From: Candidatus Competibacteraceae bacterium
GTDB taxonomy: Bacteria; Pseudomonadota; Gammaproteobacteria; Competibacterales; Competibacteraceae
NCBI GenBank assembly: GCA_003989085.1
Contig: RXIV01000001.1
Location: forward strand, 744,001 to 808,000
Length of the DNA stretch: 64,000 nucleotides
Reading direction: 5' to 3'
Position 1 is the first letter of the stretch. The number at the start of each line of letters is the position of its first letter. Below the pieces are notes generated by a model that was given only the letters and a program-made list of their open reading frames with translations, had not been told where the DNA came from and did no database searches. This document shows, piece after piece, positions 40,573 through 50,014 of this stretch. The position numbers and the translations under genes were made by a program.

Positions 40573-40632
40573 CTCGCCAGCCGGCAGCTCACCTCTGCCG
40601 GCTTTACTCCTGAAAAATAGTCTGGAACCGGC

Positions 40633-41601
40633 ATGAAATATAAGGATTACTATCAAATCCTTGGTCTTACCCGCGACGCCTCGGCGGAAGACATTAAAAA
40701 AGCCTATCGCCGGCTGGCCCGCAAGTATCACCCGGATGTGAGCAAGGAGGCACAGGCCGAGGAGCATTTCAAGGCGGTTTCTGAAGCCTATGAGGTGCTG
40801 CGCGACTCCGAAAAACGCGCTGCCTACGATCAACTGGGCAGCAACTGGCAAGCCGGGCAGGATTTCCGTCCACCGCCCGGTTGGCAAGGCGGGCCGCGTC
40901 CCCATGTGGGTCCTGGCGGCTTCGGCAATCAGGATTTCAGCGACTTTTTTGAATCGCTCTTCGGTGGGCTGGGCGGACAAGCCGGGTTTGCCGGTCGACG
41001 CAGCGGCGCCCGTGGTTTCCAGGCTACTGGCCAGGATCAGACGGTGCCGCTGGAGATTACCCTGGAAGAAGCCTATCAGGGCGGCCAGCGGTCGCTACAA
41101 CTGCAAGTCCCGGAACGGGATGCCAATGGTCATATTGTAACGCATCCTCGCACCCTGAACGTCAAAATTCCCGCTGGAGTGGTCAATGGCCAGAAAATTC
41201 GGTTGGGCGGTCAAGGTGGTCCCGGACACGGCGGCGGCGCGAGTGGCGACCTTTATCTGGAAATCAGCATCCGTCACCACCCGTGGTACAGGTTGCAGGG
41301 CCGCGATCTGACGCTGGAGTTGCCGTTGGCCCCGTGGGAAGCAGCGTTGGGCTGCAAGGTCGAAGTGCCAACCCTGGGCGGGACGGTGACGCTTAACATT
41401 CCGGCTAATGCAAAAAACGGCCAGAAATTGCGATTGCGTGGGCGTGGCTTACCCGGTCAACCGCCCGGCGATCAACTGACAGTATTGCGGATCGTTAATC
41501 CACCGGCGGATAGCGAAACCGCACGGGAAGCGTTTCAGCGCTTGGAGCGGGAACTACCGTTCGATCCTCGCGCTCAATGGCGTTCGGGGGTTAAAGGTTA
41601 A
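40633..41601 (+). CDS. cbpA: DnaJ-class chaperone, CbpA-like
   Basis: 322 residues. The J domain ([23 protein letters not shown] in [10 protein letters not shown]) is followed by a Gly/Phe-rich region and two C-terminal substrate domains ([34 protein letters not shown]). The four-cysteine zinc finger of DnaJ is missing, as in CbpA. The CbpM partner that often follows is not present; the next gene is a DegQ-type protease. It stands 60 bp after hsp20 on the same strand. Confidence 0.92.
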   Translation: MKYKDYYQILGLTRDASAEDIKKAYRRLARKYHPDVSKEAQAEEHFKAVSEAYEVLRDSEKRAAYDQLGSNWQAGQDFRPPPGWQGGPRPHVGPGGFGNQDFSDFFESLFGGLGGQAGFAGRRSGARGFQATGQDQTVPLEITLEEAYQGGQRSLQLQVPERDANGHIVTHPRTLNVKIPAGVVNGQKIRLGGQGGPGHGGGASGDLYLEISIRHHPWYRLQGRDLTLELPLAPWEAALGCKVEVPTLGGTVTLNIPANAKNGQKLRLRGRGLPGQPPGDQLTVLRIVNPPADSETAREAFQRLERELPFDPRAQWRSGVKG

Positions 41602-41672
41602 AGAAACGTAGCTTTAACATTTAATCTTTTCCTGTTTTCCGTATTCCCGTGGATATAAGGTTGATTTTATTC

Positions 41673-43049
41673 ATGAATATCCGACGTGTTTTGTTCCCTG
41701 CGGTCATATTGGCAATCAGTCTTTCCATCGCTCTTCCCTCTCCGGTCGAGGCGGGTCTGCCGGCGCTCATGGACAACCAGACCCTGCCGTCGCTGGCGCC
41801 CATGCTGGAGCGCGCCACCCCGGCAGTCGTCAATATCGCGACCGAAAGCCGGATCGCCTCACGCCGTAATCCACTGCTGGAAGATCCGGTTTTCCGCCAT
41901 TTCTTCAACATTCCCGATCAGCAGCTTGAACGTAAGGCGCAAAGCGTCGGCTCCGGGGTGGTGGTGGATGCCCAGCGTGGCTACATCATCACTAATCATC
42001 ATGTGGTTGAAGGTGCCGACACGATCACCGTGACCTTGCGTGATGGGCGCAAGCTCAACGCCAAAGTTATCGGTTCGGATTCGCAAAGCGATGTTGCCGT
42101 TATCCAGATTCCCAGCAGCAATCTGACCGCCCTGCCGCTGGCGGATACTGACAACTTGCGGGTGGGAGATTTCGTGGTTGCGGTCGGTAATCCGTTCGGG
42201 CTGGGCCAGACCGTCACTTCAGGCATCGTCAGCGCCCTGGGCCGCACTGGACTGGGTATTCAGGGTTATGAGGATTTCATCCAAACCGACGCCTCAATCA
42301 ATCCCGGTAATTCCGGCGGGGCGCTGCTCAACCTACGGGGCGAACTGGTCGGGATTAACACCGCGATCATCGCACCCGGCGGCGGCAATGTCGGAATCGG
42401 CTTTGCCATTCCGGCTAACATGGTGGCGCGGCTGATGAACCAGATTGTGGCACATGGTTCGGTGCGGCGTGGTCAACTTGGCGTGTCGGTGCAAGATCTC
42501 ACCCCCGATTTGGCGCGGGCCTTCAACATCCCGGCCAGTCAGGGCGCTGTCATCGCCCAGGTCAGCCCCCGATCCGCCGCCGCCCGCGCCGGTTTGCGGG
42601 AAGGCGATGTGGTATTGAATATCAACGGTCGGCCAATACGTGACGGCAGCGCCTTGCGTAACGCTATTGGTCTCGTAGAAGTGAACGAAGCAGTGCGGCT
42701 GGACATTCTGCGGGACGGCAAAGCGCTGACCTTGGACGCCAAGCTTGGCGAATACGCCCCAATTCGAGTTGATGGCAAGACAGTTCATCCCCAGTTGGTA
42801 GGCGCGACGCTGGAAGAGATCGGGCTGAATTCGCCGCTGGCTGGGCGGGTGCAGGGGGTGCTGGTCGCCGAGGTGGAATCGCGCAGTCCCGCTGCTCGCA
42901 CCGGATTGCGTAAGGGGGATGTAATTTTAGCAATGAACCAGCAGCGCGTCACCAACCCTACCGATTTGCAACAACTAGCCGCCAGCAGCAATACGCTGTT
43001 GATCAATTTGTTGCGCGGACAGGAAGAACTGGTGTTGGCATTACACTAG
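41673..43049 (+). CDS. degQ: Periplasmic serine protease, DegQ/DegP (HtrA) family
   Basis: Signal peptide (NIRRVLFPAVILAISLSIALPSPVEA) directs it to the periplasm. The chymotrypsin-like triad is H110 (TNHHVV), D140 (SDVAVIQI) and S214 (NPGNSGGALLN), followed by two PDZ domains (about 270-360 and 380-455; LREGDVVLNINGRPI, LRKGDVILAMNQQRV). ATG 41673 gives 458 residues; 41649 is an alternative eight codons upstream. It degrades or refolds damaged envelope proteins and completes the hsp20-cbpA-degQ group. DegQ, DegP and MucD are hard to separate from sequence alone. Confidence 0.93.
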   Translation: MNIRRVLFPAVILAISLSIALPSPVEAGLPALMDNQTLPSLAPMLERATPAVVNIATESRIASRRNPLLEDPVFRHFFNIPDQQLERKAQSVGSGVVVDAQRGYIITNHHVVEGADTITVTLRDGRKLNAKVIGSDSQSDVAVIQIPSSNLTALPLADTDNLRVGDFVVAVGNPFGLGQTVTSGIVSALGRTGLGIQGYEDFIQTDASINPGNSGGALLNLRGELVGINTAIIAPGGGNVGIGFAIPANMVARLMNQIVAHGSVRRGQLGVSVQDLTPDLARAFNIPASQGAVIAQVSPRSAAARAGLREGDVVLNINGRPIRDGSALRNAIGLVEVNEAVRLDILRDGKALTLDAKLGEYAPIRVDGKTVHPQLVGATLEEIGLNSPLAGRVQGVLVAEVESRSPAARTGLRKGDVILAMNQQRVTNPTDLQQLAASSNTLLINLLRGQEELVLALH

Positions 43050-43086
43050 ATGCGGTGCGCTGGATCGCGATAGCGAGTTGCGGCGT

Positions 43087-44673
43087 TTATTCGCCGCTGT
43101 AAATCACGAGCCGGTTGCCACCGGTGGCCTTGGCCTGTTTCAGGGCATGTTCGGCAGCTTGGAGCAGTTGATCAATCGAATCACAATTAGCCAGCCCGGT
43201 TTCTGGATATGTGGACAGACCAATGGAAACGCTTAAGCGGGCGTTATGCCGACTGCCCCGTTCGGGTCGCCAGTCCCGGATCAAAGCCAGCATCCGGTCA
43301 AATAGCGGGCGGGTCACTTTGATCCCGCTGGCGGGCAATACTAGCGCGAACTCATCGCTATCATAGCGGGCCACCAGGTCTTGGCGACGGATATTACGGC
43401 CTAGCAGTCCCCCGAGCGTGGTGAGGAGCTGATCACCCACCCCATTGCCATGAACCTCGTTGATCTGCCTGTAACCATCCAGGCCCACCAGCGCCACGCT
43501 CAGCGGCCAATGACCACTCCGGGCATGGGCCAGCTCCTGACTCAGACTGTCGTTCAGATACTGGCGGCTGAACAGGCCAGTTAGTGCATCGAAAGTGTAG
43601 TGCCGGTCCAGCCGTGGGCCGGGAGCCGCACTGCGCCGGTCGGACACGGCGGTTTCAACGGGTTGCTCCGGCATTGTTCGGGGCGATGGGGCAGCAGGGA
43701 CAGGGGCAGGGGCGGATTGGCACTGAGCGCTGCGGAACGCCAGTGCTTCTCGCGCCTGATCGAGGATGCCGGCAATCTCAAAGGTGTCCAGAGAGCGAAT
43801 CTGGAACAGATTGGCAATGTCTGGAAATTTTTCGCCAATTGCTTCCAACACCGCCAGATAATCGTCCTCATCCAGGCCAAACCACTGCTGAACCTGTTCT
43901 GCAATCTGTGGTGAAGTCTGCCAGGAGTCCGGGCGGATCCAGATATCGGCGATCTGCACGGCCAGCGCCACGCATCGGATCAGCGGCTGGTAGGCTCCAG
44001 CTCCAATGGCGCGAGTCGGGTCAAGGCTACCAGCAGCGGCGCGGCACAGGTAATCCGGCAGTTTCCAGTGGCGCAACAGCCAGGCGCCTACCTCGGTGTG
44101 ATCCGCTTGTAACTTCTCCCGCTCCAGTTTAGCCAGCCACCAGCAATCCAGCACCGCAGGTCCTTTCGTCTGCGGCGTGGTGGCCTCGTTCAGCAGAACA
44201 CCGTATTGATCCGGCATCATCAACGCCAACACTAGAATGCCAATCCCGCGCAGTAGTCCCGCCAGAAACAGTTCATCCGAATTGTTCATGCCCAGCCGCT
44301 CGCCGAGGATGCGGCTGGCAGTTCCAGTCAGCAATGAGCGACGCCAGAATTGTTCGGTATCCAACGGGATAGTGTTGGTCGTATGCGAACTAGTCATCAG
44401 CGAAAAACCGAGCGCTAGCGCCAGCGTTCCCTGCAAGCCCAGCAGATTGAGTACCTGCCGTAGGTTAGTTGCCTGGCGGCGCATCCCGTAAAGCGGCGAG
44501 TTGGCCGCACGGAACAGCTTGGTCACCAGCGCCGGGTCCAATTCAATGACCTTCACTAAATCGTTCAGTTGCACGTCTGGATTATTGGCAAGATCAATAA
44601 CTTGTAAGGCTACCGCCGGCAAACTTGGTAAACTGCCGCAGAAGCGCAGGCGTTGCTCCAGTTCAGCGTGCAT
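43087..44673 (-). CDS. HDOD domain protein with degenerate GGDEF domain
   Basis: 528 residues. The N-terminal HDOD domain (about 10-210; LPSLPAVALQVIDLANNPDV, NSPLYGMRRQATNLRQVLNLLG) is linked by a Pro-rich stretch to a GGDEF-like domain (about 355-525; DALTGLFSRQYLNDSL) whose signature reads DSDEF instead of GGDEF. The lost glycines make cyclase activity doubtful; it may bind c-di-GMP or GTP as a sensor. The gene stands alone, convergent with degQ. Confidence 0.88.
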   Translation of the reverse strand: MHAELEQRLRFCGSLPSLPAVALQVIDLANNPDVQLNDLVKVIELDPALVTKLFRAANSPLYGMRRQATNLRQVLNLLGLQGTLALALGFSLMTSSHTTNTIPLDTEQFWRRSLLTGTASRILGERLGMNNSDELFLAGLLRGIGILVLALMMPDQYGVLLNEATTPQTKGPAVLDCWWLAKLEREKLQADHTEVGAWLLRHWKLPDYLCRAAAGSLDPTRAIGAGAYQPLIRCVALAVQIADIWIRPDSWQTSPQIAEQVQQWFGLDEDDYLAVLEAIGEKFPDIANLFQIRSLDTFEIAGILDQAREALAFRSAQCQSAPAPVPAAPSPRTMPEQPVETAVSDRRSAAPGPRLDRHYTFDALTGLFSRQYLNDSLSQELAHARSGHWPLSVALVGLDGYRQINEVHGNGVGDQLLTTLGGLLGRNIRRQDLVARYDSDEFALVLPASGIKVTRPLFDRMLALIRDWRPERGSRHNARLSVSIGLSTYPETGLANCDSIDQLLQAAEHALKQAKATGGNRLVIYSGE

Positions 44674-44984
44674 AGTGTGAGTACCTGGTTCAGATCTTGC
44701 AGATTTGTATGTAAGGAGCGGCTAAAAGCGTTAAAAAACTATCAATCCATTTACGGGGGGTAATAAGAATAGCACATCGGCCATTGTGGGCAGACCAGGT
44801 GGACGAACTGCCAAACGCACTGCCTGCCTTTGAACGGCATTCAGGACAGAATCGCAGCATGGATTCGACCGGTAGAGTGCGGGTTGATGATCGTTCAGAA
44901 GCAGATTTAGAACCGCCTCCCTCCTTGGTTTAAAGAGGGGGCGAAACAACGGGGGATGGTTTAAAGCGCGGAGACTACACTGCG
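44674..44984. other. Non-coding stretch
   Basis: About 310 bp. It contains only an imperfect C/G-rich palindrome (44914-44943) similar to other dispersed palindromes in the window. A short open frame here lacks a ribosome site and family features and is not called. Confidence 0.5.
44914..44943. repeat. Imperfect C/G-rich palindrome (REP-like)
   Basis: CGCCTCCCTC on the left and GAGGGGGCG on the right form an imperfect inverted repeat around TTGGTTTAAA. The layout resembles the perfect palindrome at 35624-35648, where TTTG/CAAA also borders the C- and G-runs. Confidence 0.45.
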
Positions 44985-45260
44985 TCAAGAAACAGAGACA
45001 TGGCGTGGCCGCCCGGACTGTGGGATTTTCAGCCAGCGGTACAGCGCGAAATCCGCGTTATTTTCTTCCAGACAGCGAACCGAGTGCAATTGGGTGCTCC
45101 GAATGGGCGCATCCCCGCCATAGCCGCCACAGTAGCTGCCGCCACTCGCGCTCACGCACGAGACCGCACCACGATACGGGCAACTGTGCCTGTCAACGGG
45201 CATCAAGCCTTCGTTACCATAACGCTTGGCTTTTACCGGCCGGGTAATCTCGTTTTTCAT
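44985..45260 (-). CDS. Small Cys/Gly-containing protein of unknown function
   Basis: 91 residues from ATG 45260, which has a very good ribosome site (AGAGGA, seven bases upstream). The N terminus is basic (KNEITRPVKAKRYGNEG); the centre, DRHSCPYRGAVSCVSASGG, leads to SYCGGYGGD; a fourth cysteine is C63. Cys27, 35, 44 and 63 could bind a metal or form disulfides. There is no signal peptide. No family is recognised; a modified-peptide precursor is conceivable, but no modification enzyme is next to it. An 8-bp hairpin lies in its leader. Confidence 0.55.
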   Translation of the reverse strand: MKNEITRPVKAKRYGNEGLMPVDRHSCPYRGAVSCVSASGGSYCGGYGGDAPIRSTQLHSVRCLEENNADFALYRWLKIPQSGRPRHVSVS

Positions 45261-45302
45261 TGTGAAATCCTCTTTGGTGGTTGGTAGCCTCACAGCTCCC
45301 CC

Positions 45303-45325
45303 AAGTACGGGCCGGGACCGTACTT
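45303..45325. promoter_or_regulatory. Hairpin in the leader of the Cys-containing protein
   Basis: AAGTACGG and CCGTACTT form a perfect 8-bp stem with a 7-base loop about 45 bp before the start codon on the minus strand. On the plus strand it is followed by TTCTTATTTTTT and would resemble a terminator, although no plus-strand gene ends there. Confidence 0.4.
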
Positions 45326-45519
45326 TTCTTATTTTTTAGAGTGTTACCGAGTTAACCCTTACCTCCGGCGCGGCTTATATTAAAGTCTGGCCTTGTGGAG
45401 TAAATAAGGGATTTCGCGAGTGAGATCATGGTTTTTACTATCCCTGGTGCGCTGAGAAAACAGATTGCTCTAAAGATCAGTCCCCATCAGTTTTACCCTC
45501 AACTGGTAAAATTCTGAAT

Positions 45520-46485
45520 ATGCCATCGTCAACTACTCGCCATGTTAGCCCGTCAGGTTTACTGATTGCCGCCGGTGTCCTGACTGTTCTCGCCACACTG
45601 GCTGGATTCGCTGCCCGATTTTGGTGGATTTTTGAGCTGTCCTCCCATTTTCGGGTCCAGTACGCGCTGTTTCTCAGTCTTGGGGCGCTAGCGCTACTGG
45701 TTTGGCGGCGTTATTGCTGGGTAACGGTGTTTGCCGTCTTCGCCTTGATGAACATCGCGACCATCGCCCCCCGTTTGCTGCCCGTCGTTGCGGCGTCCAC
45801 CGATAGCGCCGGCCCGATCTTTCGGGCGTTGTTGGCTAATGTTCATTCTGGTAATCGCGATGATGACCGCATTCGTCACGCTATCACCACCACCAACCCT
45901 GATTTCATCATGCTGTTGGAAGTCACACCCTGGTTGATGGAACGCTTGGCGAATTTGAGGGACCGCTATCCGTATTGGATCGCTGAACCTCGTGAGGATA
46001 ACTTTGGCATCGCCTTGTTCAGCCGATGGCCAATACTGAATGCGGCAGTGATGCAGATCGGCCCGGCAGGATTGCCCTCTATCCGCACCGTTCTGGACAG
46101 CGGTGGCTGTCGTTTTACGCTGCTGGGCGCCCATCCGCCGCCGCCGATTAGCGCGGCGCTGGCCCAGGATCGCAACGATCAACTGGCCGATTTGGCCCGG
46201 CTAGTCCGGCAAACCCGGCAACCCACGCTGCTGCTGGGCGATCTCAATCTGTCGCCTTGGTCGCCCTATTTTGCACAACTGCTGGCCGATGCCGGTTTGC
46301 AGGACAGCGCTGCCGGACGTAGCATTCAAGCCAGTTGGCCGGTGGCCTGGCCCCTGTTGTGGATTCCGATTGACCATGCGTTGTATTCAGACGGCATCCG
46401 GATTCGCTACCGGGAGACCGGGCCGGCCATTGGCTCCGACCATTATCCGGTGATTGTCGATTTCCAAGTCGTCTCCGGCCCATAA
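45520..46485 (+). CDS. Endonuclease/exonuclease/phosphatase family membrane protein
   Basis: 321 residues. Three N-terminal hydrophobic segments (about 12-90) anchor a periplasmic EEP domain with LANVHSGNRDDDRI (Asn), FIMLLEVTP (catalytic Glu), LLGDLNLSPW (Asp-x-Asn) and GSDHYPVIVDF (Asp-His) in the family order. These metal-dependent enzymes cut phosphodiesters in nucleic acids or lipids; the substrate cannot be told. The next gene starts about 50 bp downstream on the same strand. Confidence 0.88.
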   Translation: MPSSTTRHVSPSGLLIAAGVLTVLATLAGFAARFWWIFELSSHFRVQYALFLSLGALALLVWRRYCWVTVFAVFALMNIATIAPRLLPVVAASTDSAGPIFRALLANVHSGNRDDDRIRHAITTTNPDFIMLLEVTPWLMERLANLRDRYPYWIAEPREDNFGIALFSRWPILNAAVMQIGPAGLPSIRTVLDSGGCRFTLLGAHPPPPISAALAQDRNDQLADLARLVRQTRQPTLLLGDLNLSPWSPYFAQLLADAGLQDSAAGRSIQASWPVAWPLLWIPIDHALYSDGIRIRYRETGPAIGSDHYPVIVDFQVVSGP

Positions 46486-46535
46486 TTTGCGGCCATTCGT
46501 TGCACCGTCATTCCTTCCGACCAGAGGCTGTCGTT

Positions 46536-47558
46536 ATGCTGCTCATTCCGCCACCAAACTTAGATTCTGGCCGCGAATCCGACCTGATTCCTCATCCGGA
46601 ACGCCGCCGGTTTCTGGCCGGACTGGGTATCTTGCTGGGGAGCGCCTGCGGAACAGCGCCGCTGATCGCCGCTGCCGCTCGCTGGACTGAACCGCCGCCG
46701 GTCGCTCGCCCCTTCCAATTCCACACTCCCGTCGCCGCGCACCCGCAATCCCGGCGTACAACCACCCTCAACGCCACGATTTTGCGCTATCTGCGTGATC
46801 TGCGCCGGGTAGGCCGATTGGCCGCCAACGAACGCACTGCCTGGCTGGTTTATGACTTCACCAGCCAGCGCTATCTGGCCGCGATCAATGCCGGCATCCC
46901 TTACCAAAGCGCCAGCATGATCAAGCCGTTTATTGCGCTGGCGTTTTTCGATAAGGTCCGCGATGGAACGCTTCAGTACACGGCTGATCGCCGCGCCCGG
47001 ATGGAGGCGATGATCCAGCGCAGCGATAATCAGGCCGCCAACTATTTCATTGCCCTGTTGGATCAAACCAGCCGTCGTTCCGGCCCCGCTGAAGCGGAAT
47101 ACACCCTTAAACGACGGCAACCGAGTATTTTCCGGCATACCCGAATCGTGGAGCGGATTCCCCCCGGCGGCCGTTCCTACCGCAATCGGGCGTCTGCAGT
47201 CGACTACCATCGGTTCCTGGCGGCGCTTTGGTATGATCAGTTGCCCTATTCCGCTGAACTCAAGCGGTTAATGCACCTACCCAACCGTGACCGCATTTAC
47301 ACCAATGCCTCTGGAGTGGCGCGGCAAACCCAGGTCTTCGACAAAACCGGCACCACCGCCCGCTTATGCGGCAATATGGGTATTTTGGTTGCGCGGGGCC
47401 ACGATGGTCGCAGCTATCCCTACACATTTATCGGCATCATCGAAAAAAGCCGATCAGCCAGCGATTACGGTAGCTGGAAAGATGCACGCGGTGACGTGAT
47501 CCGAACGGTTTCTGGCATCGCGTACCGCCATCTGCGCCAACTGCACGATCTGGTTTGA
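46536..47558 (+). CDS. Serine hydrolase of the class A beta-lactamase/PBP fold
   Basis: About 340 residues from ATG 46536 (AGAGG upstream); TTG 46500 is possible. An arginine pair and hydrophobic run (ERRRFLAGLGILLGSACG) look like a Tat or lipoprotein signal. The three active-site motifs are there: SMIK (in SASMIKPFIAL), SDN (QRSDNQAANYF) and KTG (DKTGTTARLCGN). The enzyme is therefore an exported D-Ala-D-Ala peptidase-like or beta-lactamase-like hydrolase. The omega-loop glutamate of true class A beta-lactamases is not obvious, so resistance should not be assumed. Confidence 0.83.
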   Translation: MLLIPPPNLDSGRESDLIPHPERRRFLAGLGILLGSACGTAPLIAAAARWTEPPPVARPFQFHTPVAAHPQSRRTTTLNATILRYLRDLRRVGRLAANERTAWLVYDFTSQRYLAAINAGIPYQSASMIKPFIALAFFDKVRDGTLQYTADRRARMEAMIQRSDNQAANYFIALLDQTSRRSGPAEAEYTLKRRQPSIFRHTRIVERIPPGGRSYRNRASAVDYHRFLAALWYDQLPYSAELKRLMHLPNRDRIYTNASGVARQTQVFDKTGTTARLCGNMGILVARGHDGRSYPYTFIGIIEKSRSASDYGSWKDARGDVIRTVSGIAYRHLRQLHDLV

Positions 47559-47562
47559 ATCA

Positions 47563-49143
47563 TCAAGGCGGCAACAGCTCCAGCCCGCTTGGCTTAGCGG
47601 GCGGGGTCGTTGGTCCAGCATAGAGTGGGCCGAAGCGGCGAATCTGGCGCATGTCGATAACCAGATCAAATCGCTCGCCCTTCGGCGGCGGCTGGATTCC
47701 CGCTTCCAACTGGTAGTCATGATCAGGGTTGGCCCGGTTCGGAAAGTGTTTATGGATTAGGTGCTTGAACATTTCCTTAGGCGCCCAGTCGGAACCGGCG
47801 ACTAACGCGCCGCTGGTTGACAGTGCGCCAAATTCATCGTGATAGGAAATTTCAGTCGGGCTGTCTTCGGGTAGCGGTTGCACGAAATAAATCCGCAGCG
47901 GCGGTGTGCGCAGCACGATCCGATCCACAATCCGCTCCAGAATTTGCAGTTCCTCGCCCTGGGGCATGGCAATGAGGGAGTAGGCATGGCCCCGCGCCAG
48001 CGCTACCGCAATCGCCAGCAGGATCACATAACCCGATACCTCGATAGTCCGGCTAACCCGCCCTGCCAGACTGCACAGGTTTTGCCAGGACAGGGTCAGA
48101 AACGCCAGCAGCACCGCCGTCAGCGCAAAGATCGTCCGATAAGTAGCAAAACGCTCCGCCGCGACCAGATTGACCACCAGCGCCGCCGGCAATAAGGTCG
48201 CCAGCAACAACAGCCAGAACCCGCCCGCCTGTCTGCCTCGCCGCCAACTTTCCACGCCTAGGCCCGCCACCAGCAGCACCGCCGTGATCCCGGCGCTTAC
48301 CCGGTAAGCGATTCGGTTCCCTCCTTCATCGTCATTGAGCACCAACAGGTTGAGCGCGTTCAACAGCGGTTCACTCAAAAACCACCCCATCTTGCCGATG
48401 GGATCATGCTCGAATGCGATCCGGTCCGAGGCCGTAAATACCCCGGTGGCATACGCCAGTTTCATGATCAGAAAGGCGGCGGCAAGACCGGCGGCCACCA
48501 GGGCGAGATGGACGCCCACCCAGCGCAGTCGGCGTTCCAGCGGCTGTCCGCGTAAAACAGGCAGAGTCGCAACGATCCCTACCAGGTACAGCAGGCTATT
48601 GGGCTGATAGATCAGGGCGCTGACCGTAATAAGCAACACGGCGCTCATCTGACGCAGCCAATAGCCGCTCTCACGGTTGTGATGAGTCAGCGTGAATCCA
48701 CCGAGCGCCAGCAGCGTCGCCAGGGTGTAAGGCCAGGTGGTGGCCCAGCCAGCCACGATTTGTGCGGCGGGCGCCAATACCGTCATGGCGGCGGCGAACC
48801 CGGCCGCCGACCAGCCCCAGCCCACCCGCACCAACAATCCAAACAAAACTACCGCTGTCAGACCTAATCCTGCTGCGCCCATAAGGCGCAGCCATTCCAG
48901 ATCGGTAATCCCATCGATCCGTTCGAAAGACTGTTGCAATAGCCATCCGTAGACCGGACGGGCATGCGAGGCGGTAAATTGAAGAATTTTTCCCGGCTCC
49001 TCGTGCGCCTCACGCAGGTTCGCGTAATCATCACGCAAACCAAAGTCATGAAACGTGGTGTTCCAATAGGTCGCCAGCGGCAGAACTAACAGCAACAGTG
49101 CAACCACTATCTCAGCGAGATGCGTGTTTTTTATTGTTTTCAT
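47563..49143 (-). CDS. Multi-pass membrane protein, GT-C glycosyltransferase-like
   Basis: 526 residues with about ten or more hydrophobic segments. An Asp-Asp pair in the first periplasmic loop (HDFGLRDDYANLREAHEEPG) and the following SHARPVYGWLLQQ resemble GT-C fold transferases that use polyprenyl-phosphate sugars. The C-terminal soluble part is about 100 residues. No dedicated polysaccharide cluster surrounds it. Assignment rests on topology and the DD motif only. It is convergent with the hydrolase gene, four bases apart. Confidence 0.6.
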   Translation of the reverse strand: MKTIKNTHLAEIVVALLLLVLPLATYWNTTFHDFGLRDDYANLREAHEEPGKILQFTASHARPVYGWLLQQSFERIDGITDLEWLRLMGAAGLGLTAVVLFGLLVRVGWGWSAAGFAAAMTVLAPAAQIVAGWATTWPYTLATLLALGGFTLTHHNRESGYWLRQMSAVLLITVSALIYQPNSLLYLVGIVATLPVLRGQPLERRLRWVGVHLALVAAGLAAAFLIMKLAYATGVFTASDRIAFEHDPIGKMGWFLSEPLLNALNLLVLNDDEGGNRIAYRVSAGITAVLLVAGLGVESWRRGRQAGGFWLLLLATLLPAALVVNLVAAERFATYRTIFALTAVLLAFLTLSWQNLCSLAGRVSRTIEVSGYVILLAIAVALARGHAYSLIAMPQGEELQILERIVDRIVLRTPPLRIYFVQPLPEDSPTEISYHDEFGALSTSGALVAGSDWAPKEMFKHLIHKHFPNRANPDHDYQLEAGIQPPPKGERFDLVIDMRQIRRFGPLYAGPTTPPAKPSGLELLPP

Positions 49144-49295
49144 CGAGGATATACAGGTGAAAAAAACTATTTTGCCGAATCATCGCCCGCTCTGCACCAG
49201 AGCGCCATTCAGAGGATTGGAAATGCCTTGGGGGCCGAGGGAACGACTCGACCCTACATGGTCTATGGTCAACACTTTCACTGCCGGAGCATAAC

Positions 49296-49913
49296 GTGAT
49301 ACGCCAACTGCTGTTGTTGCTGAGCCTGCTGCTGATGGCGCCGGCCTGGGGTTCTTCGCCGTCGCCGGTGCAGCGTTATTTTCAGGACTTGCGATCGTTG
49401 CGGGCCGATTTCATCCAGCGGGTGTTCGATGAGCGTTCGCAACTGTTGCAGAGTTCCAGCGGCCAGATGTTAATGCAGCGGCCCGGCAAGTTCCGCTGGG
49501 ATTATCAAACGCCCACTGCACAGGTCATTGTCGCTGACGGCCAACGGTTGTGGGCCTACGATGTCGATCTGGCGCAAGTGACGGTTCGCAAACTCGATCA
49601 GGCGCTCAGCGCAACGCCGCTGGCGCTGTTGAGCGGAGCGGCGCCGATTGAAGACACCTTCACCGTCGGCGTGGTTCGCAACCAGGATGGGTTGACCTGG
49701 TATGAACTGACGCCCAAACAGCCCCAGCCGGAATTTCGGCTGCTGCGAGTCGCGTTCAAGGGTGATGCCCTGGTCAGCCTGGAGCTGGAAGACAGTCTCG
49801 GCCAGCGCACCCGGCTGGATTTTCAGAAGCTGGAGCGCAACCCGACGCTGGACCCGGCGCTGCTCAAATTCACCACGCCGCCCAATGTGGATGTGGTCGG
49901 TGATGCCGGCTGA
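49296..49913 (+). CDS. lolA: Outer-membrane lipoprotein carrier protein LolA
   Basis: Periplasmic chaperone that moves lipoproteins from LolCDE to LolB. GTG start at 49296 is preceded by CGGAG. Signal peptide IRQLLLLLSLLLMAPAWGS, then the family pattern LRADFIQRVFDE, SSGQMLMQRPGKFRWDY, VIVADGQRLWAYD and a C-terminal FTTPPNVDVV. 205 residues, normal length. The usual ftsK and rarA neighbours are absent. Confidence 0.94.
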   Translation: MIRQLLLLLSLLLMAPAWGSSPSPVQRYFQDLRSLRADFIQRVFDERSQLLQSSSGQMLMQRPGKFRWDYQTPTAQVIVADGQRLWAYDVDLAQVTVRKLDQALSATPLALLSGAAPIEDTFTVGVVRNQDGLTWYELTPKQPQPEFRLLRVAFKGDALVSLELEDSLGQRTRLDFQKLERNPTLDPALLKFTTPPNVDVVGDAG

Positions 49914-50014
49914 TTCATATCAGCGGGTGATTTCCCAGTAATTTGCTATCCTAATCGCAGCGACATTCGCTGTGATACCCACTACTACCCATTGCAATCA
50001 GGAGAGGTCATCCC

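Noticed and set aside
44731-44988. 85-codon minus-strand frame upstream of the HDOD gene
   Set aside because: No ribosome site, no signal or family pattern, and it reads through a REP-like palindrome.
46536-47558. Beta-lactamase resistance gene
   Set aside because: SxxK, SDN and KTG show only the shared penicillin-binding fold; a class A omega-loop Glu is not evident, so a resistance role is not supported.
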